Below are positions 1 to 30,425 of a stretch of DNA of 64,000 nt, piece after piece (positions within the stretch are counted from its first letter, which is position 1; each line of letters begins with the position of its first letter). Where the stretch lies: positions 1,860,001 to 1,924,000 of the forward strand of contig CM072892.1 of NCBI GenBank assembly GCA_037013685.1, read 5' to 3'. A program made the position numbers and the translations under genes. This DNA comes from Acridotheres tristis. Taxonomy: Eukaryota > Chordata > Aves > Passeriformes > Sturnidae. The notes below the pieces were generated by a model. It was not told the DNA's origin. It searched no databases and saw nothing but the letters and a program-made list of their open reading frames with translations.

Positions 1-116
1 CAGGCTGGACAGGCCTTGGAGCACTCTGGGATGGTGGAAGGTGTCCCTGCCCATGGAAAAAGGGTGGAATGGGATGGGATTTAAGGTCCTTAAATCCCAT
101 TCTGGGATTCTAAAAC
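1..116 (+). mobile_element. CR1 LINE 3' tail, truncated
   Basis: The sequence carries the characteristic CR1 3' core: 'ggctggacaggccttggagca', then 'ggaaggtgtccctgcccatgg', and a 3' end close to 'attctgggattct'. The element is cut by the window edge and lies in the intron before the last KLHDC2 exon. Confidence 0.8.
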
Positions 117-295
117 AAGTAGGGCAGGGTTACCATTAGACCTGTTCACGTTCCTAAAATACTGGAATACATTTCTGCCTCTACCAAAGCTACCAGAGCA
201 GCAGCCAGGGGTGAGGGGGGAGGATTCAGCACCTCTGGCTCTGCTGCGAGGCACAAACAGCCTCATCCCTGCTGACAGCAGCCCCTGTGTTCCAG

Positions 296-419
296 GCTGT
301 GCCTCGAGGCTGTCATTTGCTTCAAGGAGATGTTGGCCAGCTCGTGGCACTGCCTGCCCAAGCACCTCCTGCACAGCGTGAACCAGCGCTTCGGCAGCAA
401 CAACACCTCGGGCTCCTGA
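296..419 (+). CDS. KLHDC2: KLHDC2 last coding exon (C-terminal 41 residues)
   Basis: This is the terminal coding exon of kelch-domain protein 2, the substrate receptor of a cullin-2 RING ubiquitin ligase that recognises proteins ending in diglycine or similar C-degrons. An acceptor (tgtgttccag) precedes position 296. The frame reads LCLEAVICFKEML then SSWHCLPKHLL and ends NNTSGS before the TGA at 417-419, which I recognise as the KLHDC2 C-terminus. The Ser-Gly-Ser end is preserved. From published work, this tail occupies the KLHDC2 degron pocket and drives autoinhibitory self-assembly. The kelch repeats lie outside the window. The gene is tail-to-tail with NEMF. Confidence 0.93.
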
Positions 420-565
420 GCCCCCGGGGCACGATTAAAGAAAGGTGTGTGCTCCACCCTTGTGTGTAGGTAGTCGCTTCTCGCCCTCCCGTGCATGTGA
501 ATGGCCTAGAGAGAACCTATTTTTGTGTGAGATGTTCCAATAAATGTATTTAATGCCAGAGGAGA
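420..565 (+). other. KLHDC2: KLHDC2 3' UTR with two poly(A) signals
   Basis: The short 3' UTR follows the KLHDC2 stop. An ATTAAA variant lies at 434-439 and a canonical AATAAA at 539-544, so the main cleavage site is probably near 560. About 600 bp separate it from the expected NEMF poly(A) site on the other strand, so the two convergent transcripts may not overlap. Confidence 0.75.
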
Positions 566-1194
566 TGAGCCTGAGCTTAAGCTGCAACCAGGTCTGGCGT
601 TGTGCACCCCGAGGGGGTTGAGGCCGACCCCGAGAGTGGGGGGATGTCCATGGGGACAGGAGCTGGGAATGCTGAGCACACCGGGGCTCTGGAGTGTTGC
701 TTTAGTGGAGGCTGCAGGTCGTGTTTAGTCCACAGCTTCACGTTTTGCCACAGATGCTTAAGGTCAGAGAAGCAGGATCTGGAAGTTGTCCCGTTGTTGG
801 TCGATAAACTGTTGTAAACCTTGAGATGTTAAAGCACCACTACTCTCTGCTTGGCTGTAGTTTGGTTTTTTTGTTTTTTTTTTTTTTGGAATTTTTATGT
901 TGTGGAACTTCAATTGTGAACCTTAGGTAGCAGATATTCTGCCCTGCAAGTGTAACTGAGAGTGCTTGTGCCTGTTCCCAGCCCCGTGGAGCTGCCCTGG
1001 CCTGCAGCAGCCCCAGGGATGTCCCCAGGCTGCAGGGCCATGGAGGGCTCTGAGGGGACACGGGGGGGACAGGGCCAGGCCGTGCTGCTGTGGGGAAGGG
1101 GGGAGGGATCATGTTTTAAGCTGTCTTCAAAAAACAATTAAAAACGTTGACTTCTAGAACAATTCCTGTGCTGTAATTCCTGAGAAATGCCGGG

Positions 1195-1587
1195 GGTTTA
1201 TTCTGACTCCCAGCCCTGCTCTTCTCCCCTCCACAGGGGCTGGGGGAGCTGGGCCTGCACCTTCCCTCTTTCCACAGCCAGGGAATGTCTGGGGGGAAAC
1301 AATTCCACCTTCCCAATGGAAGCATTCTCACTGGAACTGAACACCCCGGGCTTTTCCTGCCCCAAATTCCAGGGCCTTTCCCCAGGAATGAGTCCTTGAA
1401 CAGAGAAGCAGCAGCAGGGGAGGACATTCCTGACCAAATGCCAGCAATTTACTTCCACATTTATCTGCAATTTGTATTAAAGTCCAGCTGAAGCAGCAGG
1501 AATGCAGGTCCTGGGTGCTGGAATTCAGTCCTGCTGTGGGTCTGTGTCTGTCCCAGGCCCGGGTCTGGTTTGAGGGTGAGAATGGAA
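1195..1587 (-). other. NEMF: NEMF 3' UTR and likely poly(A) signal
   Basis: Downstream of the NEMF stop codon (1588-1590, minus strand), the first canonical AATAAA on the minus strand lies at 1197-1202, giving a 3' UTR of roughly 0.4 kb. The transcript end is inferred from the signal only. Positions 566-1194 hold no gene that I can support. Confidence 0.6.
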
Positions 1588-22226
<20,639 letters not shown>

Positions 22227-22477
22227 GGCGCCGGCGCCGCCCGCCGAGACCCACAGGGATCCCGGCTCCCGCTCCCTCACAGCTGCCGGTCCCTCACAGC
22301 TCCCGGCGCTCCGCGGCCGCCACGCGCCTGCGCCCACAGGCGCTACGGGTCGCGCCCGGCGCCAATCCCCGGCGTTCCGCGGCCGCGCACGGGCCGAGCC
22401 GGTGCCGCGCGCAACCGACAGGAGGCGCTGTGAGCGCGGGGGCGCTGAGGGGGCGGGCGGCGAGCGGGGCCCGGCGG

Positions 22478-22582
22478 TGACAGAAAAGGGTCCGGGGGTG
22501 ACAAAAAAGACTCGGAGAGTGACAAAAAAGACTGCAGGAGTGACAGAAAAGGGTCCGTGTATGACCAGAGGAGCTCGGGAGA
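22478..22582 (+). repeat. Five 21-bp tandem units upstream of NEMF
   Basis: Units begin with TGAC at 22478, 22499, 22520, 22541 and 22562 (for example tgacagaaaagggtccggggg), all exactly 21 bp. They lie between the NEMF promoter and the 3' side of the first 7SL gene. Each unit presents a TGAC half-site, so a regulatory effect is possible but unproven. Confidence 0.85.
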
Positions 22583-22901
22583 GGGCGACAAAAAGGAGGA
22601 AAAAAGAGGAAAAGGGGACAAAAAGGGGCGCGAGAGGGTCCCGTGTGTGGCAAAAGGATCGCGCGGGTGTGGGGGGCAGGAAAGGGTCCCGCGTGTGTCT
22701 GTGTCAGGCAGCAACGGGGTCTCGCGGGACCCCCTTCAGCCGTGTTTATTTAATAATACACATTAACGTGTCTTATTTAAGGTGTTAACATGTCTTATTT
22801 AAGGGCAGGTTGTTGTTGGAGATTTGTTTGCGGGTGTGAGCTGAGTGTTAAGCGGAGCGGGTGCGGTGTTTGTGCAGTAGGAGGCGGTGTTGTTGCGCGT
22901 G

Positions 22902-22970
22902 TTTCGGGGAGCAAAGGGGAGTTTCGGGGCGCAAAGGGGAGTTTTGGGGCGTGCCGGGGCAAAAGGGGAG
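22902..22970 (-). terminator. 7SL copy 1 pol III terminator and tandem back-up units
   Basis: On the minus strand the 7SL end runs into CCCCTTTT (T run at 22961-22964). The same G/A-rich unit is repeated at 22902-22921 and 22922-22941, each giving CTCCCCTTTG on the minus strand. The first T run is a minimal pol III stop; the others have only three T residues. Confidence 0.7.
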
Positions 22971-23265
22971 CCCGCGTGTCTCTGTGTTGCCCAGGCTACG
23001 CTGGCGTGGCTATTCACAGGCGCGATCCCGCTACTGACCGCCACGGGAGCTTTGACCTGCTCCGTCTCCGACCTGGGCCGGTTCACCCCTCCTTAGTCAA
23101 CCTGGTGTCCCGCAGCTCCCCGCGGGTCACCATATTGATGGCGGCCTTAGCTTGGACGCCCGCTCGGCACAGCGCACGGCAGCCCAGAACTCCTGGGCTC
23201 AAGCGATCCGTCGGGCTCAGCCTCCCCGGCAGCTGGGACTACAGGCGCGCGCCACCGCGCCCGGC
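22965..23265 (-). ncRNA. RN7SL: 7SL RNA (signal recognition particle RNA), copy 1
   Basis: This is a full-length SRP RNA gene of about 301 nt. Read on the minus strand it starts GCCGGGCGCGGTGGCGCG, the conserved 5' Alu domain. It carries the S-domain core with AGGAGGGGTGAACCGGCCC, the helix 8 GGAGCAGGTC motif that binds SRP54, and ends with the Alu-domain closing strand GGGCAACACAGAG. Helix 6 can form seven pairs closed by the GGAG tetraloop recognised by SRP19. From memory, human RN7SL genes lie beside NEMF in the same way. Transcription is by pol III with internal and upstream elements. This is not a primate Alu SINE, because the S domain is complete. Confidence 0.93.
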
Positions 23266-23324
23266 GCTGCCTGCCCGCTCCGCCGCCGACTCGGTTTGTG
23301 CGGAGCCGCCCCGGGCCCGCCTCC

Positions 23325-24125
23325 TGCTCCTCCTGCTCCGCCTCCTGTTTGTCCTGCTCCTCCTCCTTCTGCTCGCCTTGTTTCTCCTTCTTCTCGTACT
23401 CCGCTTTCTTCTTCTTGCTCTCTTCTTCATTTCCTTCTCCTCCTCCTCCTCTTCTTCCTCCTCCTCGTCTTCTTCTCGTACTCCCCTTTCTCCTTCTTGC
23501 TCTTCTTCTTCATTTCCTTCTCCTCCTCCTCCTCTTCTTCCTCCTCCTCGTCTTCTTCTCCTCCACTTTCTCCTTCTTGTTCTCCTTCTCCATTTCCTTC
23601 TCCTTCTCCTCCTCTTCCTCCTTCTCGTCCTCCACTTTCTCCTTGTTCTCCATTTCCTTCTCCTTCTCCTCCTCTTCCTCCTCCTCGTCTTCTTCTCCTC
23701 CACTTTCTCCTTCTTGTTCTCCTTCTCCATTTCCTTCTCCTCCTCCTCTTCCTCGTCTCCATTTTGTTCTCCTTCTCCTCCTTCTTCTTCCTTCCCTTTA
23801 TCCTTTTCCCCTTCTCCTCCCTTCCCCTTTCTGATTCCTCCTTCCCCTCCCTCTTCCCCTTTCTCCTTTCCCCTTTCTCTTCCTCCTTTTCTTTCCTCAT
23901 TTCCCTTCTTCGCCCTTCTTTTCCTTATCCCTTATTCTCGTTCCTCTCCTTCCACTTTCTCCTTTCCCTTTCCCCTTTGCCTCCACGTTCTTCCCTATTT
24001 TCCCTTCCCCCCTTCCTCTTCTTTTTTCCATCCTTACCCCTTCTCCTTCCCCGTTCTCTTTCCTTTTTCCCTTACCCCTTCTCCGTTCTCTTTCCCTTTT
24101 CCCCTCTCCTTTCCCTCCATGCCCG
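23325..24125 (+). repeat. Polypyrimidine microsatellite tract (CT/CCT/TTC-rich)
   Basis: About 800 bp of nearly uninterrupted pyrimidines on the + strand, with imperfect units such as cctcctcctcttcttcctcc. It lies directly upstream of 7SL copy 1 (minus strand). Large open frames across it are composition artefacts. Such mirror-symmetric tracts can form triplex DNA. Confidence 0.92.
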
Positions 24126-25080
24126 TTTCACCCCCAGCACACACAAACTCTGCCCTGCTGAGGAAGCAGCCAGGCCAAGGAAAGAGCTCCCTCTCCCCAT
24201 CCTTAGCACAAACCCAAATTCTTCACTTCTTACACAATTTGGGCATTTTCACCAGAGACTCACTGTGGGATTTATGATCAGGGCACCACATCCACAATGA
24301 ACTTCCACCAGCACAACAATTGCAGCCCAAAATCCCAACCTCAGTCTTCCCAGCGCTCAGATCCCATCCACAAACCACCAGACCCAGCTCTTCTGCACAT
24401 TGCCTGCCATCCGTCCTGTGGGAGCTCTGCCTGGCCACACAGTGGCACTGGGGAACTGAGGCAATGTCCTTGAGCTCCCTCTGATTTGTTTCAAAACGCT
24501 GGGACAGGCAGGAATGGTTTTTGAGGAGGTTTAAGCTGCTGGGGAAGCCCGAACCCCTCATTTGGAGCCGGAGGAGGCACCCCCTGATGCTGTTTCCATT
24601 TCCAGCCCAGTGAGGCACAGCCTGGAGCTCTGTCTCGGGGACAGCTCCGGACAGAGCAGATCAGAAATGTCCCGCCTTGAAAAACTCCTCCTAGGGCAAA
24701 GCTTCCCGGTTTGGCAGCGTTTTCCAGAGAGTGTAAAGCTCAGAGCCGAGGACACCGATGAGCCGTGACAGTAAAGATCGGCCGGAGCAGAATAATGAGA
24801 AATTCCTGGGAGCTGGAACGCCTCGCTCTGGAGCGGCAGAGCTTGAGGGAGGAGTGGGACTGACTGGCAGGGAAATTCTGCTGCCCGGAACACGAACCCG
24901 GCATTTCCCAGTTTCATAATCACGTCTGCTGGGGGATCCCAACGCCAACACATCCCACCAAAACCTCAGCACGCCTGAGCGGGCGAGGCTGGCGCGGCAT
25001 CTTCAGGAGGAGCATCCCTGGGAGTGCTTTTGCCTTTCCCTGCTGCTGTGGCTGCTCCGTGGCACACAGAGCTCACAAAG
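24126..25080. other. Spacer between the two 7SL genes, no gene seen
   Basis: Unique-looking, moderately GC-rich sequence. I see no conserved protein segment, splice pattern or RNA gene. The stretch near 24,600-25,000 has short open frames on both strands without family resemblance. Confidence 0.5.
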
Positions 25081-25092
25081 GAGGCTGAGACC

Positions 25093-25178
25093 GAGGGGAA
25101 AAGATGCCAAAAGAGGCTGGGGCCAGGGGGACGAAGGTGCCAAAAGAGGCTGGGGCCAGGGGGACGAAGGTGCCAAAA
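25093..25178 (-). terminator. 7SL copy 2 terminator in a 33-bp tandem repeat
   Basis: The 3' end of 7SL copy 2 and its T run are repeated: units start at 25105, 25138 and 25171 (tgccaaaagaggctggg...). On the minus strand this yields TTTT runs at 25175-25178, 25142-25145 and 25109-25112, with another at 25099-25102. These are successive potential pol III stops. Confidence 0.75.
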
Positions 25179-25473
25179 GAGGCTGGGTCCCGTCCTGTCA
25201 CCCAGGCTGCGCTGCAGGGTCTGCTCGCAGGCGCGGTCCCGCTACCGAGCGGCACGGGAGCTTTGACCTGCTCCGTCTCCGACCTGGGCCGGTTCACCCC
25301 TCCTTAGGCGACCTGGTGGCCCCCGGGCTCCCCCAGGGTCACCATATCGATGCCGACCTTAGCTTGGACGCCCGCTCGGCACAGCCCTGCAGCCCAGAAC
25401 CCCCGGGCTCAGCGATCCGCCAGCCTCAGCCTCCCCGGAGCTTGGATTACAGGCACAAGCCACCGTGCCCGGC
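25179..25473 (-). ncRNA. RN7SL: 7SL RNA, copy 2
   Basis: A second near-full-length SRP RNA gene (about 295 nt), same strand as copy 1 and about 2.2 kb upstream of it. It has the same 5' start (GCCGGGCACGGTGGC), S-domain core and SRP54-binding motif. Helix 6 differs from copy 1 but stays fully paired around the GGAG loop. A one-base shortening in the GATCGCT(T)GAG element and an Alu-domain difference (TTGTGCCTGTAATCC) are visible. It may be a second functional gene or a slightly decayed paralogue; intact helix pairing favours function. Confidence 0.88.
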
Positions 25474-25559
25474 TGCTCGTGTGCGCTGCCTCCGCTCCCC
25501 ATCACTCCGGGAGCGGCTGGATCCAGCACGGTGGGAGGAGCAGCAGGCACAGGAAGCAA

Positions 25560-26540
25560 AATTTAGCTTTTCAAGCGAGTTTCCAACATATTATTTTGGT
25601 TTAAACAAGTAAGGTTGTGCTGTTGTAGGTTGAAAATTGAAGATCGTGCTCCTGCTCTGGGATGTGCCCGGAGAGAGCTCAGAAGGATTTGCAGAATGTC
25701 AGAGAGGCAGTCTGCTCCCTGCAGGTGTAATGAGCTGAATGGTTCTCAGCAAAAGATAGAAAAATTAACAAAAACCTGAGGCAAGGAGCAAAATTCAGCA
25801 GCTTCCTGCTTTTATCCATTCCCTGCCATAACAGGCAGCTGCCTAGGAACAATTTCACTGAGGATTTTTCATCTTAACTCTGTGTTCTGCCTCTGCCAAA
25901 GAGACCTGCCCCACGTATCCCATGGGCTGCTCTGTCTCCCCCATGGATCGCTCACGGAATTGTTTCTCCAGTGCAGAGGTCAAGGCAAGGGTGTCCTGCC
26001 CAGGCAGGGCCACACCTCCTGCCCTGCACTCAGGAGCTGTCTGAGCAATTCTTCCAGCCCGCCCCGAGCTGCTGGGGCAAAGTCCAGGGCTAAAGTCCCC
26101 AGGGCAATCCCATCTCAGGGAAGGAAAATAAGATTTTCCTCGGTGCTGCACGAGCCTGAAGGGTGTCAGGGCTGCATGGGAGAGATCCCAGATTTTGTTC
26201 TGGGCTCTTTTTATCTCCTTAAGGAAGAGCTGTTGGTGACAGCTGGAGTTTTGGCTAAAGGCATTAGGATAATGATTTAGCCAAATGATTTAGGGGTCAA
26301 GGCATGAGGAGGGGGAGGCCTGGCATCCACAAACAGGGGAGAAAGGCAAACCATCCCCCCAGAAATAACACTGGGCACATCCCTCCCACCCCTCCTCATG
26401 CCACTGACACGAGGATTCTTCGTCCTTCCACAAACACACAATTTTCCTCACGTGAAAAAAAGACATGGAAAATGAGCTAGGGACAGCTCATCCCTGAGCC
26501 CAGGGGGACCCTGCCCTCTGGAGCTCATCCCACAGGCAAT
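25560..26540. other. No gene seen
   Basis: Intergenic sequence upstream of 7SL copy 2. I saw no conserved coding segment, RNA gene or clear repeat family. Confidence 0.45.
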
Positions 26541-26543
26541 GGA

Positions 26544-26963
26544 TGTTACACATAAATAAAAACTTACAATAAAAAAGTCCTTATAAAAACATAGTTCACA
26601 CCTTACTATTCGAACTAAGCTAACCTATTAAGTTCCTGTGAGAAAAACAAATTATAATATTAAAAATCAATTTACATAACGATCTATTCTTGTGAAAAAA
26701 CAACTCACACCTGCAAAACAGAAAATTCTATCTGTATAAAACATTCATTTCCCAAAAAACAAAGAATGTAAACTATCGAGAAAAATAAAAGTTTAATAAA
26801 CATGTACACTAACAATTACCAACCGATAAATTAAGTTTCAATAAATTACTAACCAGTTAAATTTAACACAATACCCTCTAATATTCCTATAACTATAAAC
26901 CATACAAATAAAAATTCAACTATTCTACATTAAAAAACAAATATCCTGCCCATCTCTGTAACA
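26544..26963 (+). repeat. AT-rich dispersed repeat, copy A (LTR-like ends)
   Basis: About 420 bp of strongly AT-rich sequence, opening TGTTACA and closing TGTAACA, a perfect 7-bp terminal inverted pair with TG...CA ends as in LTRs. A diverged second copy lies at about 30,412-30,825 in the same orientation, sharing for example 'atcaatttacataacgatct'. No coding capacity. The family is not recognised. Confidence 0.7.
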
Positions 26964-27131
26964 ACAGACAGGATCCCACCCAGCAGGAGCAGCTGCTCCA
27001 GGATCCTGCTGAGCTCCCCACGGGAGCTGTGGCTTTGTGCACAGAGCTCTGGCTAAGCCAGGCTCCAGCCCCACAAAGAACCAGCCTGGGGATCCCACTG
27101 AGCTCCAAAACTCCTCCTTCCAAGGGCCAGG

Positions 27132-27245
27132 CCACAGCAGAGTCACAGAAAAGCACAGAATACCCTGAGCTGAAGGATGCAGAAGGATCATCGAGTCCAG
27201 CTCCTGGTCCTGCACAGCACGCCCCAAAATCCCACCATGGGTCTC
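27132..27245 (-). mobile_element. CR1 LINE 3' fragment (older subfamily)
   Basis: Reverse CR1 end with 'gagtcacagaaaagcacaga' then 'ggatcatcgagtccagctcc' and 'cctgcacagcacgccccaaa'. It belongs to a different CR1 subfamily from most copies in the window. Confidence 0.8.
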
Positions 27246-27477
27246 AAATTATTCTTATTCTTGTTAAGGTTTCAGGATTTTTCAGGCTGCTGTTGCCATG
27301 GTGGTGATCCAGGATTTTGGAATGTGGAGATTTGGTCAGGAGCATCCATCCCCCTCTTCATTTCCTCTCTCTGCTCCTGAGAACACCCTGGGAAAGGACC
27401 CAGCTCGTTTGCCAACAGTGCTACAAAGACATTTTGATGCAGTTAAGACATATTAAAAACTCTAAATATTCTAGAAT

Positions 27478-27850
27478 TGTAGAATCCCGATGGTTCGTGT
27501 GGGAAGGGAGATTAAATCCCATCCCATCCCACCCCCTGCCATGGCAGAGACACCTTCCACTATCCCAGGCTGCTCCAAGCCTCAATGTCCAACCTGGCCT
27601 TGGACACTGCCAGGGATCCAGGGACACCCAAAGGTATTGAAAACCTGTTCCAATACCTCACCACCCTCTGAATAAAAAATTCCTTCCCAAGATCCCAATA
27701 TCCATCCCTGCCCTCTGGCAGTGGGAGCCATTCCCTGTGTCCTGTCCCTCCATCCCTTGTCCCCAGTCCCTCTCCAGCTCTCCTGGAGCCCCTTTAGGCC
27801 CTGGAAGGGGCTCTGAGCTCTGTCTGGATCCTTCTCCTCCCCAGGGTGTC
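27478..27850 (-). mobile_element. CR1 LINE 3' fragment, about 370 bp
   Basis: One of the longest CR1 pieces here. It begins 'tgtagaatcccgatggttcg' and continues past 'ttccctgtgtcctgtccctc' to 'ctctgagctctgtctggatc'. Confidence 0.87.
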
Positions 27851-29990
27851 TGGTTGTCCTGGTGAGGATTCTCTTCCTCACTTCCAAAGGGAAGGAGGAG
27901 GAATGAATACCTGGAGACCAGGACAGGGTTTTCTCCTGATGACACCTGTGGGATTTTATTGATTCTCCAGGATCCTCAAGGCATCATCTCAGCACACTCA
28001 GGCTCACAGAGAGCTGCTGCAGAGTCAGGATATTTTCCAGCTCCCCTTCCCACCTCCACTCCTCCATTTCATGAACGGGATGGGGAGCTCCAGGGATGTC
28101 TCTGATGCCCCTTTACCTGTAGCACACCTTGGGGGCTTTCAGCTTCAGCTTCCTGCCCATGCCAGCTGCTGCTGCTGCTGCATCCAGAATCACGGGAAAC
28201 GGGGCTGAGACATCCACGGGCACCATCCCCACCCCTCCCTGCCCACAGGCAGCAATGGCCAGGGCCAAGTGCTCTGGGAAAAGCCTCTCTCCCCGACTCA
28301 GCCAGCACAGGACACTTGGCCCATTGTGTCACATATCTCCGTGACAAATCTACCCCTGGAATGCCATTGTTGTACGGAGGATGTAATTTGTTTTCACAAC
28401 AGGAGAATTTATCTAGCACAGATACTAAACCCACAGCGTTATTATATTCCCTTTTCCTTCCTTGGAAAGCTACAAAGGTCTTTGAAGGATCAGTGCAACA
28501 AAGGCTTTTCCCATCTCTATCAAGAGGGAAGCAAGGAAAGTTGGGCTGAACCACATGAAAACAGGTTTGGCCTGATGATCTAAAGTGATTGGAATTTGAT
28601 TTCTATTCAAAGAGACAAAAATTTCTCTGATTGATGAGCATCACCTTCCTCGAGGTTTGGTTAATTCGGTGTTTCACATTGCTGTGACAGCACTTGGACT
28701 TCTGGTGGAGGGCAGAACATGGAAACACGGCTGTAAAATCCACGGAAAATTGATAAATGCAAACCTTGGTACCTGCACTGCCCACAGGTTCCTTAGGGAT
28801 AAGGAAAGATAAAGAAAGATAAAGAAAGATAAAGAGCAGCCAGGCCCAGCTGAGCCTCCACAAGGTGCCCCAGGTATTTGCTGCCCTTCTCCCCAGGCTG
28901 GAACCCCTAATCACTTTACAACCATAATTGCTTTTTTACTCTCTGGGCTGTAAATCCCCAGCAGGTGCAGGGGACACCCCGTCAGCCAGCACTCGATTTT
29001 AAAACATTTACCTCACTTTTAAAATATTCAACTTGCTTTTAAAACATTAAATTCACTTTTAAAATATTTAACTCACTTTTAAAATATTTAACTCCTGCAG
29101 GCTACCCAGTAACCCACTGGGGGCTGCCAAGGACCTGAGAAGAGTTTTAATTCTCAAACAGGTGTGTGAAACTGAACCTCTGCACAGAGCTCACGTTTTT
29201 CAGGAAATTTAGAACATATTTGGGTATTTTAAGTGAGATTTTTTGGGGGGTATTTTACCTTGAAAATCAATCAGCAGTGTAAGACTGAGCTATCTGGAGT
29301 AGATAATGCCCAGAGGTGCATTTTTTCCCTGAAGGGTGTTACAGGGAGTAGATTTATATCCATCCTGAGATGAAGAACCTGCTTTGCTCAGACTTCATCT
29401 GGGGTGACAATTTCCACCCCACAGCAGCTTTAGTCACGCTCCTAAATATAAGAACCTGTTTTTCCAACCAAATTCCCATTTTAAAGGCTGTGTTATGTCC
29501 TGGCTCTCCCAGGTGAGCTGCGGGGACACAGCAGTGGGATCCCTCAGACAGCAAAGCCTTTTTTTGCTTTTTATAAAGTTCTTTCCATTTGCTTCCTGTT
29601 TATTCTCCTTCCCGAGCACTCACGGAAACCAACAGGACTCTCCACTAAAATGTTCCAAAAGTAGGTGGTGCTGTGTCTCCAGCTTCTCCCCCATTCCCTG
29701 CGGGATTGGGAAACGGGAGCTGCCAGGACTGACGTGCACGGAGTTTATTAGTGACTAATTGGAGATCTTAACTACCCAAAGTGCTGAGTGCTCAGATGTC
29801 TCCTTGCTATCTGTCCTCCTAAAGAGCAGGAATCATCCCTTTAAAAGCACAGCCAGGCCATGGCAAACCTTCCCCTGTGAGGCTGGGAAGTTTTCCTGCA
29901 GGGCAGGGAGGATCCTTGGGAATAAATCCCAGCCCAGGTGGAAAAGCTGTTGCCTGAGTGAATCCCATTTCTCTTGGGAGGAAGAATTTG
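27851..29990. other. No gene seen; minor simple repeats
   Basis: Intergenic. It contains a short (aaagataaag)n repeat at 28,805-28,832 and a (acttttaaaacatt)-type repeat at 29,000-29,090. No conserved coding or RNA gene was recognised. Confidence 0.45.
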
Positions 29991-29994
29991 TTAC

Positions 29995-30180
29995 TGTGCA
30001 GTGACCAGGCTCTGGAACAGAGAGCCCAGGGAGGAGTCTCTCCTTCCCTGGACACATTCCAGAACCAGCTGGACACAATCCTGTGCCCTGGGATGGCCCT
30101 GCTGGAGCAGGGAGGTGGCACCAGGTGACCCCACTGTGCCCCCTTCCAACCCAAACCACTCAGAACCTCATCCTCACATC
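29995..30180 (+). mobile_element. CR1 LINE 3' fragment, diverged
   Basis: 'caggctctggaacagagagc' through 'cctggacacattccagaacc' to 'cttccaacccaaaccactca' follows the CR1 order but belongs to a more diverged subfamily. Confidence 0.65.
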
Positions 30181-30381
30181 ACTTTGGGATTTCTGGGGGA
30201 AGATGTGCAGCTCATCCTTCCCCTCTGGCAGGTTTTGAGCCGTGGATGATCAGTTTTGGGTGCTCTCAGTGGCTCCTGCAGAGGCAGAAGCTGCAAGCAC
30301 AGCCCAGAGCAGCTCAGCTGGGCCACAGCTCCTGCCAGGGACACTGGGAAAGGAGCAGGAGAGGGATAACAGGGAGATACA

Positions 30382-30425
30382 CACATAAATATATGTATGT
30401 ATATATGTGTGTGTGTTTTACATAT
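30382..30425 (+). repeat. (TA/TG)n microsatellite
   Basis: Alternating 'atatgtatgtatatatgtgt' sequence immediately before the AT-rich repeat copy B. Confidence 0.8.

Noticed and set aside
22965..23265. Primate Alu-like SINE
   Set aside because: The resemblance comes from 7SL itself. The complete S domain and full length show an SRP RNA gene, and Alu elements do not occur in birds.
22790..24277. Open frame of 495 residues on the + strand across the pyrimidine tract
   Set aside because: It is low-complexity Ser/Leu/Pro/Phe sequence from a CT microsatellite and antisense 7SL. Overlapping frames are equally open, and no domain is present.
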